Shown here one piece after another: positions 1 to 14,200 of a stretch of 64,000 bases of DNA (position 1 is its first letter; every line of letters starts with the position of its first letter). This stretch comes from Phylloscopus collybita (Eukaryota; Chordata; Aves; Passeriformes; Phylloscopidae), in NCBI GenBank assembly GCA_027886175.1, contig JAJNNQ010000024.1, forward strand, positions 33,583,001 to 33,647,000, given 5' to 3'. Under the pieces are notes generated by a model, which worked only from the letters and a program-made list of their open reading frames with translations, was not told where the DNA came from and did not search any database. The position numbers were made by a program, and so were the translations under genes.

Positions 1-3000
1 CCACTGCTCTGCTGACAGGCACCGTGCTCAGGCAGCCAGGCTAACGGCTTGGAGGGCACTGGGGGATAATTCAGGGTACACATGGGGACAACCCTAAATC
101 TGCACCATGCAAGGGTCCACATCTTACCCGCTGCATGGCTGGTTGAGGGTGGCCAGCTAAAATACGGAGATTGCTGGTTTCAAGCCTGCTACATCTTTCC
201 AGATGTGCCCAATAGCCAAAACATCTGTCAGTGACAACACTTGGTTGGGGTATGTGTTGAGTCTACACAACACTTCCAGTTCCACAACCCTGTGCCTACA
301 AAAGGAAATTTTCTCCAAGTTCCTCCACACCTGTGAGAATCACGGATTCAGGCAGTTCAGGACTCCTCAGGTTCCTTCTAACCTGATTTATCCTGATTGT
401 AAACTGATCTCTTTTATATCACAGGCTTTTAATTAAATGCACATTTATGCCCATATGGACCCCATTAACCATTCATTTGTCCACATATTTAGCCACCACC
501 TCCAGAAAGTAAAAAAACAAGCAGGGGGTTGCTTCCAATCTGTCACTTCGTAGGTTTGACATCTTGCAAAGGGCTCTCATGATGCCCTTTTCCACTAGAC
601 TGGAGCTCCCTTAGCATGTTCACAGAGGGAAAATATCACAGTCACCTGGCTATTCCAACCCCTCATCTCTTCCAGGAAACTAACCAGCTGCCAGTCGAAG
701 AATTTCTGTGCTAAACACCATTTCTGCAATACTGTCATGTTTCCTTTCTTCCTCTTCGGCATCAACATTAGCAGCCAGCTACTCTAACACATTTTGGTGT
801 TGTTGCACATAAGGAAAAATAAATGCACCTCCTACCCCTTCATTCAGAAATCAAAGGTCCCTGTAGCTGTTTCTGACACAGACTCAACTGACATCAGGAG
901 CTGCTCTTGCAGTTTCTTTCTACCAAACCCAGAAAACCCTGCATTTGGTGATTCACTGCCCCTTTCTGTAGAAACAACCTTATTTCTTTCTCCTTTGATG
1001 TTCAATTTTGCATTGGGCTGTCTTCTAACATATTTTTTTCAAATGTGCTCTGCTTGCCAAGTGATCCAGACTGCCCTGTCTGATGAATTTGTCTTCAACA
1101 TTTACCGTTTCATTACCCTTTGTGCCACTGGCAGCTTCTCCCCACAGGAGCCATTAGATCTGCTTCACTTAGGGAAGTGCTGAGACTTAGTATTAATCCC
1201 TGAAAAATGGCATGAGGAAGAGCCCCATTTGTGGGGGACATCTTCCTGGGATCTACCAGGTTTTAACTCACTTGCCAGGTGCTTGGGGCTGTATGGACTA
1301 AGCCCTCATTACCTGACAGCTCGCCTGACATCGGCCGACGTGTGGGCTCCACCATTTGCTGGGCATCGACCTATTGCTGCCTAGGGAGTCCCTTCTGAAC
1401 ATTTCTTCTGCCTTCTGGATTGGAAGTAACTCCATTAATCAGGATTAACCTAATCTGTTTTTCCCCATATCTGGAAAGCCATTGTCTTCTTTTTCCATGC
1501 CTTGGTGGAAAGGTGAGAAGACCTCTGCTTCCCGGACTTCCACGTGCTTTCATATCACTCTGCTCATCTTCTCCTCAAAGGTTTTCAAACCTCTCCACGG
1601 CCCTTCAGTGATGGGAACCCTTACAAAAATCAAGGGAAGATGGCCATTGAGAATTTTGGTTGTAGCAGAAGGCTTTAGGAGATGCAGTCTCCAGGGTCCA
1701 TCCACAAAGAATCTGGAAGAGAGCAAGCCCTTGGCTCCCTTGCAGGAGGAAAGACCTTCCCCAGAAGGCAGCACTGCAAAGGCAGACAAGCAGGGTTTAA
1801 CAGGTGCTGTAAGAGCAGATGACTGGGCACTGTAGAGTCTACCATGGCCTTCAGGAACAGCAGTCAACACAGTGCTGAGGCACTTGATTAACCACATGTC
1901 TGCCCCAGCCTTTGCCTTTTGCTGGCAAACAAAGCCAAGGGAAGGTATTCCTGAGCTCAAATACTCTATTTGGCTCTGGGAACTCAAGTGCATAATAGGT
2001 CACTTCACAACGAGTAGTATGGTTTAGGCAACACAGATGAGAAGATCAAATGGATGAGAAGGTGGCCCATTCAAAGACAACCTACTCATAATGAATGGTC
2101 ATATCTCTATTGTCTTCTAAAAATTAGAGCCTACAGAAGCCTTGCAATTGTATATTTGGGATGCCACAGGGTTTCTGGTTGTTCCTGCTTCCTGTCTGAC
2201 CAACAGAACAGTGAGAACATTAAATACTTTGACTCTGACCTCAAGAATGGCCACACATTTGGCTGGACAGGGCAGAAAAATAACCCTGGATCATGGCGAC
2301 AGATAGCCTTATTTAATGACTTCTTCAAAATCAAGGAAGCCGAAGGGAAGTAAATCAGCTGAGGTGCTGAAAAACACCTCAGAACAGCCAAGGATCTACC
2401 AAATAAACAGCTTTGTGTGGCTCCTGTGGATTAGCCTTTTCTCCTTAAATTTAAATAATTCCATTAAAAATGGCTGCAGCCAGACACAACTGAGGTAGTC
2501 TACAGTTTCCCCTGACTGATCACACAACTCTCTTCATTTTGAAAACCCAGCTGGAAGCCCAGCTTGAAGCCCATGTGCCTCAGGCTTCAAAGGAGTGGAC
2601 AGCAGGGTGGGCACTAATTCCACATTATCAGCACTCCATATCAGCTCCTCCATCTGCCCATTAATGTGTGCTCAAAACCCGATAACAACACTTGTATCAG
2701 TGGGCTGAAACAGGGGTAGCTCTGTTTTGTCCTGATGGCACGGATATGGTCATCCGTGGAGGACGATGCCCACCACCTCTCCCTCCACTGGAATCCCCAC
2801 GGCCACTGACCCAGCTGTTGACCCTGTCAATAGCTGAAAAGCCTTTCCAAAAGCAGCAAACCTCTCTCCTTTCATGCATTATTAAAATTCTCACTGGTTA
2901 ATTTATTAGGATACTTTGTACTGGGAAAAATGACCTCTTTGTTGACCCACTTAAACATGCTCCACTCCAACAGAAAACCTTTAGAAGGGAGAAAGGGAGA

Positions 3001-6000
3001 GCTGAGGAAGTTGTGCACAGACTGATGTCCTTTGTCTCAGTGAGACAGCTCCAGGATGGAAGTGCTGGGACTCCCTAGCACGAGAGCAAAGGGCTGGACA
3101 CAAGCCTTCACAGACCAAACCACAAAGGCAACATTCAGCCCCTATGCCAAATGGACACAGCCAGAGAGACAAGATTTCCTGCTCCCGCTTCCTAGGCAAT
3201 GCTCATCCCTCCCTGAACCTGTGGGTTTGAGAAAGAAACCTTGATTTCTCCCCATGTTGCCTCCTCTAACAACCTAAATGGAAAATGTGATGAAGGTGGT
3301 GGATGAACCCATTCACACGTGGTGGGATTTGCTCATGAAGCAGCAAAAGTGCATCCTGGCCATCCTCCGGTCAAAGGCACCCAGACCTACACTCAGATTC
3401 TCCTCTTACCTGCTCCTGTGTTTCTCTAGCAAGAGAATCACTAGATTTGCTCCACAGAAACCCCTGATTCAAACTAACTCATATGGAACATGAAGGAGCA
3501 GGGCACTGCTGAGCAAAAGCCAAACTGACAGCGCAAACACCACTCAGCACCAAAAGTAGCCCTGTAAGTGAAACGAGCAGAATTAGCTGTCATTAGGTCT
3601 TGTTTTTCCATTAGTGTCACAAAGATAAAGCTGCTCTCCTCCCAGAAAGGCGGCCTGCAAAGTGCTCAGACTCTACAGGACTCTCAGGTTATTAGAGAGG
3701 ACACAAAAGATCCATTTGCTTTCATCACCGAGCAGGCACCTGGGAAGTGCAGCGATGACAAAAAGACACCACAAGATGCCTTCAAACCTGGCAGGGGTTG
3801 GGAGCTCCATCCTGTGCCCTGCTCATAGCTCTGACTATCACACAGCTTCCTGCTAGGGATGTATTAAAGCTCAAATGCTTTTCTGTGGCTCATTCTCATG
3901 TGATGCTCTTTATCTCAAGCAAAGGGACTGCCAAATAACTTTGATACTGAGGGAGTAAGCAAAGAAAGGTTCATGAGGACACCTAAAAAGTATCTGGAAT
4001 TTCACCCCTAAAGAAATGACCTGGAGGAAAGACCTTGCACATAGACATGCAACTTATTCTTAGTTTCATAAAGCTCACATAACCTGGGTGTTAGATGAGC
4101 TGAAATACACAGAACACGAGTGAACAGAATAAATTGCAGCAGAAAGCTGAATGCAAGATTGGGAAGCAGGAGTTTGCAAGATCCGATTCTGCAGCTGCCA
4201 TTAATCTGTCAAAAACCCCTGGAGAAAAGAGGTTTTACCCTGTTGTGTCACCTTTTTTCCAAGCATCAAATAAAGACTCAAACTCAGAAGGACGTTACAA
4301 AAAAAAATGACTGAACTGCCATCTGCAAAAATACTTTGGGGGTGGAAAGTGCAGTTACATGATGGCTGAGGAGTAATTTTTCTCCCTGCACCAATTCTGC
4401 AAACCGAGAGGTAGAAAACAATGCATGGGAACCTGAACCTGCAGCAAAGAGGGGTGGAAAGAGCAGTAACTGATGAGTTTTATTGCAGGATGTGCTAATC
4501 ATCTCTCTAGACGATGGACTGGGATGGGGGTGGAGGACTTGGCAGCTGGGATTTGAGATGTATTTGTAATGCTAACACACATCTGGGATCCATCCTGGAA
4601 CAGGAACACCGTGTCTGGACCAGGCAGGCCAGAAGAAAATGTTCTTTGTGGCCAACCTTCATGAAGGACCCGACACGCTGAGCCAAGTGTGGCCTTCAGA
4701 GCTGTCCCTCAAGCAATCTGGGGTCGTGGAACACCATAGATACTTTCCAAAGGGAGCATGGAGTTTCTCTGAGTGATTTGCTCAGAAGCTGTAAGGACTG
4801 TCTTACACATACTGCCAGGGAAAAACTGGTCCAGCTCTCACTGTGAGCCCTTATCCTCAAATTCTTTGGCAGGGCAGGCTGAGCTTGGTGATCAGGTGAC
4901 CCAGGTCTATGCACAGTGAAGCCGAAAGATGTTCTCACCTCTGTTTTAGGGTGCTGCACCTCCATCCCAGCATTGCTCAATTCAAATTTTCCTGCAAATC
5001 TGACACACCGGTGTGTCTCACCCACCAGCATAACTCTCTGTATTTCAGTGCAGTTATCTCTGGCTCACAGCAGTGAGCAGGGGACCAAGGTGTGGGCACG
5101 GGCATGCAGCCATGCCATGATCAGGAATTGCACCTACAGGTGATAAAAGAGTCACTGTGTTCCTGCACAGGCCCCCATTTACAAGCTCCTTTGGAGGCAT
5201 TTCATCTTTAGAAAGCAACATTAATAAAATGTAAGACTTCTCTGGCTGTGCTGGAGAATGCATGGAGTACATGGCTTTTCTGCCCCAACTTGCATAGGCT
5301 GCTGGGTTTGGGAAAGAAAGTTGGGCAATCTGCATTGGTATCTGATATCTCAGATTGCCTGGCTGGATGTTTCCAAGGATACATTTTTCCAAGGATATTC
5401 CCTGTGCTCTTCAGCAGTCAGAGGGAAGGCACTCCTTATTACATCACCTCCCGATGTGCAGGGGATCCCATGCTTTGCATTTGCTGTGAACTTCCTGAAC
5501 GCCCCGTCCATCCCTGCACCCCCAATCCAGCCTGATGCTGCCCCATGAAGAGGCAGCAGCCCTGCTGCCTCCTCAACACATGGTTTGTGTTGACTCTATG
5601 GATGCCCTTTGTGAGCTCAAGTGGTTTCTGCAGCTGTGTAAATAGGAGTGAAGCCCATGATGCATCCCTGACCTGTCTACATGCAGCCTCCTCACCCTCC
5701 CACCAGCAAGGATGAGCAATGAGGACCCTGCTGGGTGCTCCACCCTGAGCAAACACTGGAGACCAGCACTCCTTCACAACAAGGGTGGGCTCCATGTGTA
5801 GCCCAGGCATTCCTGACAACTACTCTTAGCATCCCAGGATGCAGAAGAAAGACCAACACCAAACCAAGGATGTATCCTTGCTACAGCCAGCAAAGTCAAG
5901 TCAGAGACAGTAACAGCAGGAGCATGGAAGAATGGAGATTGGGAATATCTGCCAACAAGACCAGTCTGTGTTTCAAAAGTTGTCTGATTATGTCTGGAGA

Positions 6001-7439
6001 TAAGGCTTAGTAGGGTTTTATTTTTGTTTTGTTTTGTTTTGTTTTGTTTGTTTTTTACAGGAGAAAGCAGCCCCCCCACACACAGGTGAGCTGGGAGAGA
6101 AGCTCTCAAGATCCCCTTGATGCTGCAGGTCTTCAGAGGGGTTTGAGTCTGGCAAAGCTCAGTTTCAGATAACTTCACTAAAGAGAAGAGAGGAGGGATG
6201 AACCCAAGGAAGAACCATGAGATAGGTACCCACTGACCTCCACAAAGATTGGTCCTGTACTAGTAGTGAACAGGGTGGAGCTGGGTTAACAGCTGGCCTC
6301 AATTAGCTGGTCCCTGGGTTCAGCCAAGGGGCCTTGGGGCCACCTCCTGTCTGCACTTAGTCAAACAAGACCAGGAAGCACCTAGACCCTATGAAACCCA
6401 GCACTCCTTTTGGCTTCAAATGCCACATGCACCTGGATTACCTACTCATCATTTGGTTTTCTTCTAGAATGGCACCTCCTGTATCATCATCAGGCTCAGG
6501 TGCCAGGATCCCAGGAAAATATCAATAAGCTGCAGGAAATTCAGAGAAGAAAAAGCAAACTATTATCATGGAGCCAGAGAGACTGACTTTCTGAGCTCAT
6601 GTGTTTAGCTTGGCTTAACAGCAGCTTAGCAGGGGCTTGGCAACTCAACTGTCTGCAAATATTTAAAGGGTGTAAACACCAAGGACAAGAGAGAAATCAC
6701 TGAGGGAGTTTTACAGAGCAGGCTGAGCAGGAATGTAGGCACTCACTCACCACCATTGCTAACTGGGGCTTGGGTCTCTCCACATAAATTTACTGAAGCT
6801 CCCTCACCTTACAGCTGCTCTCCAGGTCTCTGTAGCACCTGTTGTGTCACGATGGGACTCAGAGAAGCACACACAACCCTTATGTCGGGTCTTATACCTG
6901 CAGATGCCAACAAGGAGAAGGTTCTTGGATGCTGGTGCTCACCAAGGCAAGGGCAAGTGGTATCTAACACCACACAGCCCTGTTCCCAGCAGGCCTTCAG
7001 GCTGTTCAATGAGCTCACTTCACCTACACCCTGTTTTTCTCTTCTGTCTCTACCAGTTTCAAATCTAAAGCACAGGGATGAGGGCTGATTTTTGGCTGAA
7101 ATCTTAGGACAGACATGACAAGAAATGTTTTGCTAATTCATAATAATTCTGCTTTTTTGTTGTTGTTGTTGTTTGGTTGGACAAAAACATCCTTTAATTT
7201 CCCTCCAAAGCTCCTGAAACAATTAATTTTAGCATTTCATAACTATGTTTGGATTTTTCAGTTCAAAGTCACATTTACTTTCCACAAACTGGAAGGGTTA
7301 AAAACATCATTCTGAATCAGAATATTTAATTTACAGTCAAAGGAAATACTTATTCATCTTTCAAGCAAACTTCTTTGGCTTCACAGAACTGCAAGAGAAA
7401 CCCCCCAAAACAAGTCAGTATGTCTCATGTCTCATAAGG
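1..7439. other. Intron 1 block without recognised repeats
   Basis: Mixed-composition intronic sequence. The only clear low-complexity tracts are a TTTTG pentamer run at about 6015-6056 and a short TTG run at about 7151-7175. No CR1, RNA gene or coding exon is recognised. Confidence 0.6.
6015..6056 (+). repeat. (TTTTG)n microsatellite
   Basis: Six or so TTTTG units in a row with flanking T-runs. A likely length-polymorphic simple repeat. Confidence 0.85.
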
Positions 7440-7539
7440 TGACTCCAAACTGTTTGGACACCCTGGAGTGACGCTGCTAAACCCCAGACGAGGATATATC
7501 CCAGTAGGCACAAAATAAATTGCTTACGGAAGGGAAGAT

Positions 7540-7700
7540 TCAAATTTAGAGCGGCTGCCTATCTATAAATAGTCTGCAGAACTGAAATACATTCCACTTC
7601 GGCTGGAAATGCCTTTTTGCCTCGTACTCATAAACACTCCTGCCTTTTATAGTTGAAGCAAATATTTGGTTTCTATAGTTATAACAGTGAGTACCCAGTG
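7540..7700. promoter_or_regulatory. Candidate enhancer: MEF2 and TEAD motifs
   Basis: A perfect MEF2 consensus CTATAAATAG at 7563-7572 lies 16 bp from a TEAD motif ACATTCCA at 7589-7596, in unique, repeat-free, AT-rich sequence. The pairing is typical of muscle or cardiac enhancers. Motifs this short also occur by chance, so this is a candidate only. Confidence 0.3.
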
Positions 7701-7965
7701 GTCTTTATTTTTAATCTGCACAGTGTTTGCCTGAAAAGCAGGGTAGTGGTTTGTGGGGACCCTGGAGGAGTCTGGACCACAGGTGCATCATTAAAAATAA
7801 ACCTGTGAACAACAGAGAAAGCCTTCCCCAAAGTCTCCAAACGCAGAGAGGTTTGCTAGTAAACAGCATTTGGCTTTTAGATGCGGCTCTAAGTGCGCCG
7901 AGAGTGAAAAAGGCCAAGGATCCGGTGATTGCTAATATAATAATGAGGCTCTGTCCTACTAATCT

Positions 7966-8030
7966 GATGTTCTCAAAGCACTTTGCAGGCATTAATCATC
8001 CTCCCAGCAGGGCACAGTGGGGATCATCAC
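7966..8030 (-). mobile_element. MIR-like ancient SINE remnant
   Basis: TCTCAAAGCACTTTGCAGGC followed by ATTAATCATCCTCCCAGCAG resembles the reverse of the MIR/CORE-SINE 3' half. It is short and old. Identification is from memory of the consensus. Confidence 0.45.
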
Positions 8031-8239
8031 TCCGAGCACGTTACAGGGCCCAGGGCGGATGGGGGGAGCCGTGTACAGTCTGAGAGATCGCGGATGTCCA
8101 AGGAGGGGGTGGTCTGCATTGCTTTATGGGTATATAGATTCCAAAAGCCATGGCTACCTCCCTGAAACTTGCCTTCAAAGGCACCTATTTATCTCTCTGA
8201 CAGCAGTACACATGAAAACCCTGTTATTCAGCGCTTAAT

Positions 8240-11200
8240 AAATCAAACACCCATCCACCAGCATTACTGAGGGAAGGAAAAGGAAATTAAAGCAGGTGAC
8301 CTGCTTGGCTTGAAGATCACAGGATGCTTCCCCATCCACTTAGAATAATTTAAGGTGATTAAATCCTGCCTGTAAGAACTAAGCAGGTTTCACTTATTTT
8401 CATGTCCCAGCTCGGAAAGGATTTCAGGGTGGGATATTGGGCTTCCCAAGGAATGCCTGGAGATGATGGTGCAAACCCAATGCCTCCATCCTTCCAAGCA
8501 GTGAGCTTGCAAATCCAGACTTGTCCATGGACAGTGCTTTCCCTGGAAAACACCTGAATTCAGCTTCTTTGCTAATCCACAGCTGTTTCACTTAACACAC
8601 ATGAATTTATTATCAGTCTGGACATGCCAAGAGGATGACGGGGCAGGAAGGGTGAAAGGTGAGTAAGTCCAGTCTCAGTTTTAGTAGGGCTGGGCTCCCA
8701 CTGGCCAGCCAGGGACCTGTTTCTCCTGCTCATGCTCAGGAATGAGGGCTATCTTCATGCCCCATCCTATACTGTCTTCCATCAGGAGAAGAGATTCACA
8801 TTTGCTGAGGTCTGCCCAGCATCCTCCTGTGCCTGTTTCTGATGGGCTGGTGGGTGTCAATGTGCCAGACAGTTGTGTGAAGCTGCATCTAACTGGGACA
8901 ATTCCCCATTTCAGCTCTTCTACCCAACTACAGAAAGCTGCATGGGGGAGTGGGGGGGAAGCATCTGGAATCACAGGGATTTACTAGAGGAGAATCTTTC
9001 ATACTGCCCCAAAGGGGCAAGTTTCTGCATTACTCATCCAGTCTTGACCTCTTCCTTTATTAGAGAAAGAGAATGTTGAACTATCCCAGGCCATGGCTGT
9101 CCTAGGAGCACTGGATGTGAAGAATGGATAACAATGGGGGTAAACATCCAGAACAAGAACCAGCTTGTGGCAAGGGACTGAAGAGAACCAAGCACATCCA
9201 CTCATGGCAGCCAAGGAGCCACTACTCCTTCCCTTAAATTCATCAGAAAGGAACATGGATGTTCCAGGTGAGATTAAAACCCTTTCCATGGCTTTTTGTT
9301 ACTCACACAGTGCTCTGGGAAGAATTCAACCAGCATTTTTTACCTCAGCAGAGGGAGTTCAGACATCCCCACCACCCTGCATCCTCCCCGACCTGGCTCT
9401 TAGCTCTTGTCTAAAGGCAGAGCTGCTGGAAGAATCTCACTGCTCTCCTGTGGGCAGGCTGCCTGCTGACCACAGTGGGACATCTCCAAAGGAGCTATGA
9501 CAGCATGGAGCTGTTGGATGCCTAGGGCCAGACTTTCAACTCTCAGCAATTGCTTCTGCCTTAATTTACCAAAATTAGGGTGCCACAGAGATGCTTTCCT
9601 AAAACAAAGAGGTAGTACCAGGTTCACCAAGGTGCCACTGTGCAGCCTGGGACACTTGTGCTTCTGGAGTCTCTGCAGAAATGCCACCCCCTCCATGATG
9701 GCACAGAGCTTTGAAACCTTCTGGACACTGCGATTTGCCTCAGGAGCTGATGAGGCTGCAACACTCACTTGGTGGTGTGCTGCTACCTGCAAACAGCACG
9801 TCTTCCACACCTCATCCCTCCCTCCTCTCCCCCACAGCATTAAAATGCCTTGTGCTTGCTGTGTCACTGACCTCCAAACCTGCAGCCACTCCACAATATT
9901 GATATTCTTGTATTTACCATCAGCCACCTCAGAGCTGTGTGGAAAAGACCTACAGTAAATTGCTCCCGTGATTTAACTACCCCCTTGGATTCCCAATGCA
10001 TTCCAAGCAGCGGTGGGAAAGCTGAACACCACTGCTGTTTCAGAACCCTGAACCCCATCTCTGGCTGAGAAAACTCCAGCTTGCCTTAGTCGTAAAACCT
10101 GATGTGTTCTGGGTTGCTGGGGGGCATAAGATGGCTTTGTGCTCAGCCCAATGGCTACCAGTGCCTCCAGGAATCCACGTTCCTGACATTGGAGACAATT
10201 CTTACATTGTGGTGGAAGAGATTTTGCCCTCTGTAGGTTCACAGAAATGCAGAGTGGTTCTAGTATGGTACACTAATCCCATTTGGAACTACAAAGTAAG
10301 AAATATGGCCAGTGTTGGTGACATGCAACAAAGCCCATTTCAAACCCATTTCTTGCAAAAATTGCCCTGTTCCCTCCTTTGACCTCTCACAGCATCACCC
10401 TGACTGTACAAAGCTGTCTTTTCCCACTCCGGATATCTCAGCACCCTTGTGTGCTCCCCAAGCAGGTTCCCACAGCAGCTGGGAAGCTCCTCCAGGGAAT
10501 CCTGGAGTTATTTTATGCAAAAAGGTGAAAATACCAATGATTACAATAATTTTTCATCACGTGGCACCATGCAGAGCACCCAGGAACCGTCCAAGGTTAT
10601 ACAAGAAGAGCACACAGGAACTACACCCCAGGAAGGATCTGTTTGTGTTTCCTATGCACAGCCTCACTGGATGAATGAAATGCTTGTGGCTTTGCTGATC
10701 AAGGCTGGGTGAAAAGCTTGTCTAGGATGCCACACATGAGCAAGAACTGATGGGCTTTTCTCAGAATAAGACAGTTCTGGGCTTATTCCCCGTTTCAGAA
10801 TAAGACACTTCCAGGTCCAGCAACCACCAGTCTCTCATACGTCCAAATGTTTTACGCAATTTGAAGAAATTCAAGGGAAATGTTTTTCTTTTTTGCCTTT
10901 TTCAAGAAAGGAATCATTTAACTAAAGAAGTTTAAGGTGAAGCTAGGAGGATGTGACTGCTCTCAGAGAGCTCTGGATCCTGGGATGGGGAGAGGAGGGG
11001 CACCAGGATAGCAAGGCCCTAATGAAGGGGTTGAAACAAGAGGAAGAAGATGTAGGTTTTATATGGAATAGGGCATGATTTCAACAGCCAAACTTGCTTC
11101 AGCCTGGCCCAAGCCATCACTGCAGCAGAAGTACATATTTAGGGCTGGATCCTCATCTCAGACAGTCAGGTTAACATACAGACAGTCTCCAGCAGTTTGA

Positions 11201-14200
11201 AGCTCTCCTGGATTAACATCTGCAAGAACTACCACAGCCATCGAAAGCTGCAGCCCCTTGGCATTCCTCCAGGAGCCACAACTTCCCTGCAACTCGGCTC
11301 AGCCATAAGTGCTGAACACAAGAAAGCTGTAGCATGACAGCAGCTATCTCCCATCTGCCAGCTGGGTAAATTCCCTTGGTTTACCAGAGGAAGATCTGCA
11401 AACCTGCTCAGATATGGGAGGTTTTGGCTTGGGGATGCTGAACACTCAGTACTTGGTGTGCCTCCCCAAGGACCACCTGGGATCTACTAGCTTGGATCAT
11501 GGCCAAAGGCCCTCCTGCCTCTTCTTTATCCCCAAAGTGCAGCTGGTATCTCATGCCCCAGGAAAGGTGTAGAAACCCCTAAAACTTGGAAATTGCTTGA
11601 CTGTGGGAGCAGCATCCCCCTAATCCAGGCAGCACAGGACACATAAGCACGCAGGGCTCAGCAACCCCCTACCTGCAGCTGTGGCTGATGGGGAGAAACT
11701 GATCAGGTAACAGTGGTCCCAAAGCTCTTTGTCTATATTTTAATGTCATTAGAAGGTGGATAATCTCCTCCTCCATTAAAGCATTGGTTTCCTCTGGGAG
11801 CCTTTTTGAGCCAGAGCAATCCAAAGGCTGGCTCTGTACCGAATCAGGAGTTGTCACAAAACGTGACATTCTGGAAACTCAACCTGGGGTCTTCAGACTG
11901 AGCTGCAGCAATGGAGCTGTGCCCCTGGAAAGCTGTGAGTCACATATTAAAATGTGGTGACTTCTTTGGTGCTGGTGCCATGCAATCCCACCAGGAAGGA
12001 CAAGTTATTTTCTTCTCTTCTTGTTTTTCTCCTTCGTTATGACTATTTTAGAAACTTAACAGCAATTTTTTTACCATTATTACTATTTTTCTTTCCTTTG
12101 CAAGAAATGCTACTGCAGCAGATGAAGCTGGGAATAATCCATAGTTCTTTGCCCACTGTTATTTTGCCTTTTGTGCTTCTTATTTGCCAGCTCTCTGAGG
12201 ACATGGAGAACCTGGTTATAAAAAGTGCCCTTTTGGAAGAGCACCAGACATGGCAGGGAGAGACAAGAAGAAAACTCAACTCTTGACTTCTGCACTCAGA
12301 TCTCACCTTGCTCCCCTTTTGACGGATGGACTGCAGCAGCAGTGAGACAAGCAGGTAGCCAGGTGCTGCCACATACTCCCACTTGCCCATGCTAGAGTGT
12401 CAACACTGTCAAAATCCCAATTATGACACTCCTTCACCTGCTGGCTGCCTTCCCTGAGCTGTTGCCCTACAGCTGACCCAGCCTCACAGCACTGGTGCCT
12501 ATGGAGTCACATCCTGCTCTCAGATACACAACACCCTCAGACTCTATGAAACACCCCATCTCAATCCTCCTTTATTTTTCACCTCTTGCCAGGCATATGC
12601 GAGAGACCCAGGGTTTTCCCCAGCCCTTCCCTTTGCCAACACCTCCCTTCCTCCATTCCCATTGCCTTCCATGATAGACTTCAGATATTTTTGGTACTGG
12701 GGGAAAGGAGGGAGAGGAAAAGCCAGGTCTGCTTTGTTTCAATCCACTGCCATTGAATGAGAAGGAGAGGGCTGCAGTGGACGTGCCCCTGGGAACTGGC
12801 TGATCCATCCTCCTATCAAACCCAAGGGTCCCTGTGGAGGAGCTGTCTAGTGAGGCCAGACAGCTCTTGTTATATTTAGGAAGAGCTTCCCCTCCTGTGT
12901 TGTCAATTTCATGCAGCAGGAAATCTTTTATTGGATATTTTATTTTAAAAAGAGCACAAAACAACAACAACAAAAAAATCACCTCATTTCCTGGAGTCTT
13001 CCTCTCTGCCTCACTTCTTTCTTTCCGTTTTCCCTGTTTTTTAGTATTTGTTTCTGGGGCATGACACTCGGCAGCTTTCCCCCTACATCCAGCTCCAATC
13101 CTTGGATGCCAGCATGGACCTCCACTGCCCTCACAGCTGCTGCATGGGAGGAATCAAATGCCCCCAGCTACTTCCAGCACCAGGAAAATGCTCCAGGGAG
13201 CATCCTCCTGCAAGTCCTACTCCACATGCCATTCAACATGTGAAGCTATCCCACTGACTCTGGCCAGGGTTAGGACTGACCCTTGGGACACAGCAGGAGC
13301 ACGTGCAGGCTCCTCTTCCACATCCATATGCTCCATCCGGAAACATCAATTCTCTTTCTATAGGAAGGCAGGTTATCCTGGGGCAGAGGAAATGTTTCCT
13401 CTTCCCGGCAGGATGTTTGCAGTGAGCCCAGAGTGAGGTATGTATAGAAACCTCCTGATGCAGAGATTTTGGTAAACACCTCCCAGCAAACAGCCTGGAC
13501 CAATGTTAGTTTTCTCGGAGCAGACAAGAGCCAGCCCCAGGGAAACAGCCAAAGACAAATGTAAAAACTCCATCCCACCCTTGCCAAAATCAGGCAGAGT
13601 CCTCTACTAACCACAGTGATCAATATTTGGAGGGATCGCTATGGGAAGCTCTCCATATGTGGGACGCCCTGAATCCAGGGAGATGGTGCCCAGGTCTGGC
13701 CAGAAAGGAGCTTTTATTCTCCACTTCCACTGAATTTTCCTACTGAGTAAGGAAAAGCAAAGTTTTAAATTTCTTTTAAAATAATTTCAATTTTTTTTGA
13801 CCCCAAAAAATGATTTATCCAGAATTTCCCACCTCAGTCTGTTAATGCAATTGAGATCTCAGCCCTTCTTCTGGGCTAATTCCTGATGCACATAATTCCT
13901 GATGCACAGCTCCTCAAGACAAACTTCTCTTCCAGGCCCAGGTACCAGGCAAGGTACCTGGCTTCAGGGTTTGAAGACAAAACTTTTAAGAAAATCAGCC
14001 CTTAAGAAAATTTAGGGATTTGGGAATTTCAACCCCAAACGTTGCATGAGGTCATTAGCTAAATCAGAGTTTCACCCTTTTGGTATTCAAATCACAGCCT
14101 CCAACACTGCTTGCGTGAAGAGATAAAGTGGTGGCTGAGCAATAAGCTCTTCTGGGTGCTGATAAACCACCCCCTTTTAATTGCTTGATGTGATTGTAAT

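Noticed and set aside
9400..9927. 175-codon minus-strand open frame
   Set aside because: No recognisable family, no splice or codon pattern suggesting a gene, and overlapped by an equally long open frame on the other strand.
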